Shown: in pieces, positions 36,801 to 45,086 of the stretch | Layout of the letters: each line of letters starts with the position of its first letter | How positions within the stretch are numbered: the stretch's first letter is position 1 | Source: AC-32 sp963717475 | Lineage (GTDB): Bacteria; Actinomycetota; Thermoleophilia; Gaiellales; Gaiellaceae | Assembly: GCA_963717475.1 (NCBI GenBank) | Contig: OY970337.1 | Coordinates: 1,550,001-1,614,000, forward strand | Length of the DNA stretch: 64,000 nt | Direction of reading: 5' to 3' | Notes under the pieces: model-generated | The model's input: the letters and a program-made list of their open reading frames with translations, nothing else | Told to the model about the DNA's origin: nothing | Database searches by the model: none | Program-made: the position numbers and the translations under genes

Positions 36801-39800
36801 TCGTTCACGTCGCCTCGGTTCGCGGAGATGCTCCCCGAGGTCCCGATCGAGCCGGCGGTGCCGATCGAGGCCGCGCTCAGGTCGGACTGCGCGTCCGGCT
36901 GCAGCGCGGTCATCGAGTTGTCCATGCCCGGCGGCGTGTCCTCGATCGGGATGCTGCCGGAGGTGCCGATCGAGCCTGACGTTCCGCTCGACGAGACACC
37001 GGGCGCTGGTGGCTTGTTGATCACGAGGTCGAGGTCGGTCCCGTCGTCGGGCACCTTCAGGTAGGCGGTCACCTTCGAGCCCGGCGCGAGACCGTCGAGC
37101 GGGAAGCGGTAGAAGTCGGTGTCGTTCGCGGTCGCGAGGTGGCCGACCGCCAGCGTGTTGGCGGCGAGCGTCGGCGCCGTCGTCGGGTTGTCGTTCGGCT
37201 CCCAGTTCTGGGTGACGAGCACCGGCGCCTGGTTCGAGGCGGAGTAGGTGCTGTCGTTCACCTCGACCGAGACATCCGAGGTCTTCGAGCCGAGCGTCAG
37301 GCCGGCGTACGACTGGAAGTCGAGGTGGACGTGAACCGCCGTCGGAGGCTGCGCGACGTTGCACGGGCCGGGAATCACGCTGCCCCAGGTCGGCTGGCCG
37401 GGCGGCCCGGTCGGGTTGCCGTCGTCGACCGGGTTACCGCTGTCGAACGAGAACCGCGACGAGCCCGCGACCGGGAAGAACCCGTCCGGCAGGTTCACGT
37501 GGACCGAGAAGCTGGGCGGCCCTTCGAAGCCCTGCGCGGAGGCACAGTTCAGGTCGAAGTCGACGCGGTAGTGGACGTTCTGGCCGGTGCCGGCGACGTC
37601 CTGGAGGCCCTGGATGCTGAGCTGCTCCCACGGGTAGTCGGCGCGGTCGAGCATCGCCTGGATCAGCTGGCCGATCGTCACCGGCGTCTGGTTGGCGGGC
37701 GAGTTGAGGTGCGCGTAGAGGCCCACGAGCGTGACGCTCGGACGGATCGCGCCGGCCGCCTGGGCGTCGTTGAGCGTCGCCCCGGTCGGGCACGTGAAGC
37801 TGCCGGCGCACGTGATGATGTCGGCGATTCCGGTGACGCTCGTCAGCGGAATCGTCCCTAGCGGCGTGAAGTGCAGATCGAGCGAGGAGATCGCGATCGA
37901 GCCGATCGTCCCGATCGAGCCGGCCGTGCCGATCGAGCCGGACGTGCCCGTGCCGCTGACGGCGATCGAGCCGATGTTCGGGGTGCCGAACTCGCCGGCG
38001 ATCGCGACGCCGAACGCGGTGTTGGTCGACGTGTCGACGCCGTCCAGCCGGCCGCCGCTGGCGTCGATCGCGTCGCGCCAACTCTGCGTACTGGTTCCCG
38101 TCGGCGCCGACAGGCGTCGGGATCTGGTCGAGCGGCGTGTTGCCGAGCAGGAGCGTTCCGACCGGGACGTTGCGCCAGAGCGAGGTCAGGAATGCGAGCT
38201 TGCTGAGCGGCAGCGCGCTCAGGCGCTGCCAGGGTGTCTGACCGTCGGCACCGCGCTCGGTGTCGGTCGCCATGTCGAGGAACGTGATCGCCTGCAGCGG
38301 CTGCGTCGCGAAACGCGTGCCCTGGAGGATGTCCGCCCAGGTCGCGTTGATCAGCGGCAGCTCGGCGAGCGTGATCTTGCTCAGAACGGCGCCGCCGCCC
38401 GGAATCGTCGTGATCGAGCCGGCCGTGCCGATCGAGCCGGAGGTGCCGATCGTCCCGAGCCCGATGCTCCCGGTGCTGATCGAGCCGATCGCGCCGATCG
38501 AGCCGGCGGTTCCGATCGAGCCGGCGGTTCCGATCGAGCCCGAGGTGCCGATCGAGCCCGCGGCGCCGATCGAGCCCGCGGTGCCGATCGACCCGGCAGT
38601 TCCGATCGAGCCGGCGGTTCCGATCGAGCCGGACGTGCCGGTCGAGCCCGCGGGGCCGGTCGAGTTCGGGTCGCGTTGCAGTCCCGCGAGCCGCGAGAGA
38701 GGCAGCGCGCTCAGGTCGGCGTTCTTGATCCCTGCCGGGATCGCCTTCTCGTCAGACGTCATCTGCAGCCCACTGACCCCCTGGGCGGTCACGTCGATCG
38801 AGACCTCCTGGAACCAGCGCAGGACGCCGTCTCCGACGGCGGTGACCTGAAAGTCGTAGTGGCCGGTCGCCGCGTCGGTCGGCACCTTGATCGCCTCGTC
38901 GAAGGTCACGTCCGTGGGCGCGGTGATCGGCCCGAGCGTCGGCGGGTTGAAGGTGAACCAGGAGCCAGCGTTGGCGACGCTCGACCCGCCGTGCTGGCCC
39001 GCGACGCTGAAGACGACCTGGTCGACGTGTGAGGCCGACTGATTGACGAGGTTCAAGATCTGCGTGCCGAGCGACGAGGTCCCGGAGTCGTGGGTGACTG
39101 CGCTTCCTCCGGTGTACTGGGCCAACGCCAGGTGGCACGCGGGGACCTGGCCGTTGAAGTTGAAAGTCGGGTTGTAGGTGACGAACGAGAGGTTGGTGTG
39201 GGCCGTCTTGAGGCCGCCCAGCACCGTCGCCGTGTCGAGCGCGCCGTTGGTCGCGCTGTACTGGTCGTTCCCGACGGTGAACGCGCTGCCGGGATCGGTA
39301 GGCGGCGCATTGGGACAGACCGGATCGAATGTGTTCAGCGCCGCGTCGTGGGGCAGCGAGTCGCCGAGAACGACCATGAACCGCGCCGCCCCGTCGTCCC
39401 AGTGCAGGTGGGTCGTGTCGCTGTAGGCCTCGTAGAACGCCCTGTTGTAGGACTCCGCGATGTCGCCGCCGTCGTCGGGCCCCGGCGGCTGGATGCCATT
39501 GAGCGCGCACGCGATCTTCGTCACGAAGAACTCGCCGTCGGTGCAGGTCGAGTCGGTCCCGTTGATGGTGAAGTCCTGGTCCACCCGCCACGGATAGTCG
39601 GTCGGCTCGCCGAACGTGCCGGTGAAGGGGTTCTGCGGGTAGTCCTTGAAGTCGGCGAGCGCGAACTTCGCGGTCGGGATCTCGCTCTGGATCTGCTGGA
39701 CGAGCGTGTCCGCGTCCGCCTTCGCGTCGGTGATCGCCTGCCCCATGCTGCCGGTCGAGTCGATCGCGAGCAGAACGTCGGCGCGCGGAGGCAGTTGGTC

Positions 39801-39977
39801 GAAATGAATGGTCGGCTTGAACGCCTTCGACGCGCCGACCCCCAGGGTCAGCGAAACGTCTGGCGGGGGCGGGTCGCCCTGCGCCGCGCTCCCGAGCGTG
39901 AGCAGCACCGCCGCAATGCAGGCAACCGCGGCGAACCGCAAGAACGTCCAGATTCCCCTATGGGCCGCAGATGCCAC
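33805..39977 (-). CDS. Giant secreted vWA / six-residue-repeat / C25 caspase-like peptidase protein (four frame breaks)
   Basis: One gene of about 2,050 residues after joining four frame breaks (near 38090, 35700, 35525, 35100); similarity of composition and domains continues across each. GTG start at 39977 has a GGAGGGGAG site. Order: signal peptide (1-33); vWA domain with MIDAS DSTGS at 73-77; Leu-rich segments; GSIGTA-type repeats (about 437-522, 666-697, 994-1055); a beta domain; a PPC-like domain (NWEPNDNPTTA, about 924); C25-like peptidase (about 1125-1560) with His in IWAHYSHW and Cys in FTVGCHGGLN near 1439; Ig-like tail. The C25 fold resembles gingipain and caspases. Likely cell-surface or secreted protease-adhesin; target unknown. 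Confidence 0.75.
36827..36995 (-). repeat. Two short blocks of the GSIGTA-type repeat within the giant gene
   Basis: SGTSGSIGTSGSIPIED (near 36945-36995) and ASIGTAGSIGTSGSISAN (near 36827-36870) repeat the same six-residue unit as the main array, about 1.5 kb away and after a different domain. They are separated by ordinary sequence. Confidence 0.7.
37885..37980 (-). repeat. Short GSIGTA-type repeat block within the giant gene
   Basis: Encodes GSIAVSGTGTSGSIGTAGSI followed by GTIGSIAIS. The DNA shares the CCGATCGAGCCG core with the main array at 38411-38665. Confidence 0.75.
38411..38665 (-). repeat. 18-bp minisatellite coding about 13 six-residue repeats
   Basis: Tandem units near GCCGATCGAGCCGGCGGT (plus strand), period 18 bases, coding (GSIGTA)n with A/S/I changes at the last position. 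Units differ mostly at third codon positions, so the peptide is under constraint. Sited between the vWA-linked region and the Leu-rich region of the giant secreted protein. Confidence 0.9.
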
Positions 39978-40023
39978 GTTCGCCCTCTCCCCTCCTTCGC
40001 ATCCCCCCGGCCGATCTCGCTCA

Positions 40024-40062
40024 AATCTGACGCCGTTCTTAGAGTTTGTCAACCATGCGACA
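40024..40062 (-). promoter_or_regulatory. Candidate promoter and dyad upstream of the giant gene
   Basis: TTGACA (40047-40052, minus strand) with 17 bases to CAGATT, about 47 bases before the GTG start. An inverted repeat TTGTC/GACAA (40046-40050, 40058-40062) overlaps the -35 box, so a repressor could act there and also affect the divergent cyclase gene. Confidence 0.35.
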
Positions 40063-40102
40063 ATGTCCTCGAACGAGGTCCGGTGCCGGGAAGGGTCTGC
40101 TG

Positions 40103-43100
40103 ATGGCGATACCTGAGAGGACCTCGCCTGCGGCCGATCTGACGCCGTTCGTCCCGCGCGTCGTCGTCGAATGGCTGCGCGAGGCTCCGGAAGCTCGGCA
40201 CCGCGAGCTGGAGGGCACGCTCGCGTTCGTCGACATCTCCGGCTTCACGGCGATGTCCGAGCGGCTCGCCGAGCTCGGCAAGCGGGGCGCCGAGGAGGTC
40301 CTCGTGACGATGAACCGCGTGTTCGCGCTGTTGCTCGACGTCGGGTACGCCTCGGGCGGCGGGCTGCTCAAGTTCGGCGGGGACGCGTTGCTGCTCTTCT
40401 TCAACGGGCCCGATCACGCCGGGCGCGCGTGCGACGCCGCGTACGGCATGAGGCGCGCGTTAACCGACATCGGTCCGCTCGAGACCTCGGCCGGGCCCGT
40501 GACGCTGAAGATGCACGTCGGCATCCACAGCGACACGTACGGCTTCTTCCTCGTCGGCGAGTCGCACCGCGAGCTCCTCGTCAGCGGGCCGGGTGTCACG
40601 CGCACCGTCCAGATGGAAGGAGGAGCCGAGGCCGGCGAGATCCTCGTCAGCGAGGAGACGGCGGCGACGCTTCCGGAGGAGCTGTTCGGGGCTGCAAAGG
40701 AAGGCGGCCTTCTGCTCGAGTCGCCGCCCGCGGTCAGCGGCGAGGTCGCGCCCCTGCCGCCCTTCGAAGGCGTGGACGTCGGCCCCGTGCGTGCCGAAGC
40801 CGGTTCGCCGGCATCTCCAGGGCGGCGAGAGCGAGCCGGAGCACCGCCAGGCGTCCGTCGGGTTCGTCCATGTCGGCGGCGTCGACGCGCTGCTCGCCGA
40901 GTCGAGCCCACAAGAGGCGGCCGCCGTCCTGGAGGAGATCGTCGTGAGCGCGCAGCGGATGGCCGAGGAGCACGGCGTCACCTTCCTCGAGACCGACATC
41001 GACGCGGACGGCGCCAAGATCATCCTCGTCGCAGGCGCGCCGCAGACGGAGGGCGAGGACGAGGAACGGCTGCTCCGCACCCTGCTCGGGATCGCGTCCG
41101 GCCCCAGCCGGCTCCCGCTGCGCATGGGCTCGAGCCGGGGGCGCGTGTTCGCCGGCGAGGTCGGAGCGCCCTTCCGCAAGACGTACACGATCCTCGGCAA
41201 GACCGCCGCCCTCGCCGCGCGCCTGATGGCGAAGGCCGAGCCCGGCCAGGTGCTGACGACCGCGGACGTCCTCGAGCGCTGCCGCAGCGTCTTCGAGAGC
41301 ACTGAGCTCGAGCCGTTCCGGCTGAAGGGCATCGACGAGCCGGTCACCGCCTTCGACCTCCACACCGTCACGGCAGCTCGCCGCCGCCGGGCCCGAGCAG
41401 CGCGTGCCGTTCGTCGGCCGCGAGCGCGAGCTGACGATCGTGTCCGCGGCGCTCGGCCCCGTGCGGATGGGCTTCGGGAACATGGTCGAGCTGATCGGCG
41501 AGCCCGGCCTCGGCAAGTCGCGCCTGGTCGAGGAGCTGCAGGAACGCGCGCCGGATCTCGTCGGCCTGACCGCGGTCTGCGAGCAGTACGAGGCGTCGAC
41601 TCCGTACTTCGCGTTCCGCGGCGATCCTCCGCGCGCTTCTCGACCTGGCGGCCGATGAGACCGCGGCCGAGACGCTGCGACTGCAGATCGAGCGCGTCGA
41701 CGTGGAGCTGCTCCCGTGGCTGCCGCTGATCGCCCTGGTTCTCGACGTCACGGTAGAGCCGACGCGGGAGGTCGACGAGCTGCAGCCGGCGTTCCGGCGG
41801 GCCCGGCTCCACGGCGTGATCGAGACCCTGCTGTCCAGGCTGCTGGAGAGCCCGACCCTGCTCGTCGTCGAGGACGCGCACTGGATGGACGAGGCCTCGT
41901 CGGAGCTGCTGCGCCACCTCGGGACGCAGGTGTCGGGGAGGCCCTGGCTGATCTGCGTCACCCGCAGGCCGGTCGAAGGCGGGTTCTCGGCGGCGGACGG
42001 AGTGCCGCCTATCCCGGCGATGACGATCCAGCTGCAACCCCTCTCGGCGGACGAGTCGCGCGAGCTGATCGGCGCGGCGGCGGCCGAGGGCCTGCTCCAG
42101 CACGAGGTCGGCGCCATCGCGGACCGCGCGGGCGGCAACCCGCTCTTCCTCCAGGAGCTCGTCACCTCGTCCAGTGCGCCCGAGGAAGAGGCGCTGCCCG
42201 AGAGCGTCGAGGCCGTCGTCGCGACGCGCATCGACAGGCTCCCGCCGGGCGACCGGGCGCTGCTCCGCTACGCGGCAGTGCTCGGCGCGACCTTCAGCGC
42301 CGAGCTCGTCGCGAACGTCCTGGCCACCGATCCCGCGGCCTCGGCCGGCTCGGAGGCGTGGGACCGGCTGAGTGAGTTCATCGAGCGCGACCCGTACACT
42401 GCCGGCGCGTTCCGCTTCCGCCACGCCCTCTTCCGCGACGCGGCGTACGAGGGACTCTCGTACCAGCGGCGCGGCGAGCTGCACGCGAAGGTCGGCGAGG
42501 CGTACGAGCGGCTGGAGCACGAGGGCCGCGGCGAGTTCGCCGAGCTGCTCTCCCTGCACTTCTTCCACGCGGGCGACAGCGAGAAGACGTACCGCTACTC
42601 GCTCACGGCCGGCGAGCGGGCCAAGGAGAAGTTCGCCAACGTCGAGGCTGCCGGCTTCTACCGCAGAGCGCTCCAGGTCGGGGCCGAGCTCGACTTGCCC
42701 GACGAGGAAGTCGCGCGGATCTGGGAATCGCTCGGCGACGTCAGCGAGCTCGTGGGCCTCTACGCGGACGCCGAGGAGGCGTACGGCCGCGCACGGGCGC
42801 TCGACGGACATCCGCGGCTGCTGCACAAGGAGGGCGTCATCCGCGAGCGCTTCGGCCGCTACGCGGAGGCGCTGGAGTGGTACGACCGCGGCCTCCATTC
42901 ACTCGAGTCTCTGCCGCCGGAGGAGGAGGCCACGATGCGCTCGGAGCTCGGCCTCGCCTACGCCGGCGTCCGCGTCCGCCAGGGAGAGTTCGCGGACGGC
43001 GTCGCGTGGTGCCGGCGAGTGCTCGACGAGGCCCTTCCGGACGACCTGCAGGCGATCGCGCACGCCTATTACCTGATGCACCTCGCCTACATCTCGAACC

Positions 43101-43906
43101 GAAGCCCCGAACGCGCGGCTCTGCGAGGGCTCGCGCTGCCGATCTACGCGGAGCTCGGCGACCTGCTCGGACAGGCGAACGTCCTCAACAACATGGGAGT
43201 GGACGCCTACTACGAGGGGCGCTGGCGGGAGGCGCTCGACCTCTACGAGCACAGCAAGGCCATGCGCGAGCGGATCGGCGACGTCGTCGGCGCGGCCACG
43301 ATCACGAACAACATCGGCGAGGTGAAGTCCGATCAGGGCTACCTGAGCACCGCAGCCGAGCATGCGGAGGCCGCGCGCGTCGTGTTCGAGAGCGCCGGTC
43401 ACCGAAACCTGCTCACCCACGCCCTCTCGAACCTCGGCCGGATCGCCGCCCGCGAGGGACGCCTGGACGACTCCCGGAAGCTGCTGCACCAGGCGCGCGA
43501 GGTGGCGGAGGAGATCAGCGCGGCCGGGCTCGTCGTCGAGATCGAGGCCCGGCTCGCCGAGCGCGCCGTGTTGGCCCGGGAGACCGAGGACGCGCTCGCC
43601 GGAGCCGAGCAGGCGCTCGCCGCGATCGAGCAGTCGGGCGGAGGCTCCCTGCACCACGCCTTCGTGCACCGGATCCGCGGCTATGCGCTCATGCAGAGGA
43701 GCGACCTCGACGCGGCGGCGGCCGCCCTCGGCGAGAGCCTCGAGCTCGCCCGCGGCGCCGACGAGACGTACGAGCTCGCGCTCACACTCGAAGCGGTCGC
43801 GCGGCTCCGCGAGCTGCGCGGCGAGGACTTTTCGGCGGAGGCCCGCGAGTCAAAGGGGCTTCTGGCGCGGCTCGGCGTCGTCTCGACGCCCGCCGTGCCG
43901 CTTTAG
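40103..43906 (+). CDS. Class III cyclase-ATPase-TPR signalling protein (three frame breaks)
   Basis: About 1,267 residues once breaks near 40787, 41373 and 41622 are joined. First cyclase domain: FVDISGFTAMSERL and LKFGGDALLLFF carry the two metal aspartates. Second domain: FVHVGGVDALLAES lacks the first aspartate; FRKTYTILGKTAALAARL lacks the usual Asn. Then a PFVGRERELT-type AAA/STAND ATPase with Walker A GEPGLGKS and Walker B LLVVEDAHWMDE, then a TPR region (NVLNNMGVDAYYEGRWREAL) to the end. This architecture is known from actinobacterial adenylyl cyclase-like regulators. Cyclase activity is uncertain. ATG start giving MAIPERTSPAAD. Divergent from the giant gene. Confidence 0.85.
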
Positions 43907-43918
43907 TCAGGATTCCAG

Positions 43919-43993
43919 TCGGGACGGGCGGATTCGAACCGCCGGCCTCCTGCTCCCAAAGCAGGCGCGCTAACCAGGCTGCGCTACGTCCCG
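43919..43993 (-). tRNA. tRNA-Pro (anticodon TGG)
   Basis: Acceptor CGGGACG/CGTCCCG, anticodon stem CCTGC/GCAGG around TTTGGGA (anticodon TGG), T arm GGCGGTTCGAATCCGCC, discriminator A. 12 bases after the cyclase-TPR stop. Confidence 0.95.
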
Positions 43994-44117
43994 AGGCGCT
44001 TTCAGTGTAGGCGGCGCCTCGCGGAACGCAAGTTTCCGCTAATAGCGCCAACTTTCTGATTTGCGAGATGTAAAAGCTCTAACTTCGGCCAGCTTTCTGA
44101 CCGAAAGGTGTGCTTAC

Positions 44118-44603
44118 ATGGACGCGCTCGTGGCCCCCCGACGAGTACTCACCCTGACGGCCGCCGTCGCCGTCGCTCTGAGTTTGTGCGCGCAGGCGCG
44201 CCCGGCGTCGCTGACGCACCGCGAAGTGTCGCTGCTCAGCGTCATGAACGAGGCTCGCGCCTCGAACGGCCTGCGACCCCTCAGGGTCGACCTTCGTCTC
44301 GAGGGCGCGGCCCGCCGGCACTCGAGCCGGATGCTCCAGGTTCAGAGTCTCTTCCACGGCAACTTCGCCCAGCGGATCCGGCGCGCCGGCGTTCGCGCTC
44401 CGCGCGTCGGCGAGAACCTCGCGTGGGGCTCGGGCCCGCTCGCGGGGGCGCGCTCGATCGTCAACATGTGGCTCGCGAGCCCGGAGCACCGCGCGAACCT
44501 GTTGCACGCCGGCTACCGGACGGTCGGCGTCGGCGTCCGCAGCGGGAGCTTCTCGGGCTATCCCGGCGCCGTCCTGATCACGACCGACTTCGCCGGCCGC
44601 TAG
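44118..44603 (+). CDS. Secreted CAP-domain protein
   Basis: 161 residues from the ATG at 44118, which has GAAAGGTG 7 nt upstream; earlier in-frame starts lack one. Signal peptide (VLTLTAAVAVALSLCAQA), then the CAP domain: LLSVMNEARASNGLRPLRVD, ARRHSSRMLQVQSLFHGN, VGENLAWGSG, MWLASPEHRANLLHAGYR. The segments align one to one with the CAP protein at 30955-31479. Extracellular, role unknown. Confidence 0.9.
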   Translation: MDALVAPRRVLTLTAAVAVALSLCAQARPASLTHREVSLLSVMNEARASNGLRPLRVDLRLEGAARRHSSRMLQVQSLFHGNFAQRIRRAGVRAPRVGENLAWGSGPLAGARSIVNMWLASPEHRANLLHAGYRTVGVGVRSGSFSGYPGAVLITTDFAGR

Positions 44604-44613
44604 CCGCGCTCGA

Positions 44614-45048
44614 TCAGCTCGGCTCGATCAGATCCCGGAGCTCCGCGATCTTCTCGCGGCGGACGTCCTCGCGCTCGCCGGAGTCGACGCGGTGGACGAG
44701 CTCGCGAATCAGCGGCGCCAGCTCGGTCGGGTTGAACGGCTTCGTCACGTAGTCGATTCCGCCCAGATCGAGCCCGCGCGCCCGGTCGCGAACCTCGGCG
44801 CGGGCGGTCAGGAAGACGATCGGGATCGAGCGCGTTCGCTCGTCGCTGAGCAGCTCCTCGGCCACCTGCCACCCGTCGAGCCCGGGCATCATCACGTCGA
44901 GGAGGACCACGTCGGGCTCCTCCTTGCGCGCCTTCTCGAGCCCGGTCGGGCCGTCGCCGGCCTCGAGCACCTCCATCTGCTCGGCCTCGAGGTTGACCCG
45001 GCAGAGAAGCCGGATCGGCGCCTCGTCGTCGATGACCAGAACCCTCAT
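44614..45048 (-). CDS. Single-domain response regulator (CheY-like receiver)
   Basis: About 144 residues: receiver domain only. Acidic pocket VLVIDDEAP, phospho-acceptor Asp in VVLLDVMMPGLDGW, Thr in IVFLTARAE, Lys in YVTKPFNPTEL, then a charged C-terminal helix. No DNA-binding output domain. Start taken at the ATG of MRVLVIDDE; an ATG at 45088-45090 overlapping the kinase stop would add 14 residues. Downstream of the kinase on the same strand, so probably its partner. Confidence 0.92.
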   Translation of the reverse strand: MRVLVIDDEAPIRLLCRVNLEAEQMEVLEAGDGPTGLEKARKEEPDVVLLDVMMPGLDGWQVAEELLSDERTRSIPIVFLTARAEVRDRARGLDLGGIDYVTKPFNPTELAPLIRELVHRVDSGEREDVRREKIAELRDLIEPS

Positions 45049-45086
45049 CACGGTCGCGTCGGTCCCTATACCCGCAGCGTCGAGAG

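Noticed and set aside
38411..38665. Possible CRISPR array
   Set aside because: Units of 18 bases follow directly without unique spacers, and they code an in-frame peptide repeat.
37434..40052. vWA protein as a gene separate from the peptidase
   Set aside because: The apparent end of the vWA frame is arginine-rich nonsense after a one-base shift near 38090; the next frame continues with the same repeats and leads straight into the peptidase frame.
32929..43993. Integrated element between tRNA-Gly and tRNA-Pro
   Set aside because: No integrase, no duplicated tRNA 3' end, and composition does not differ visibly from neighbours.
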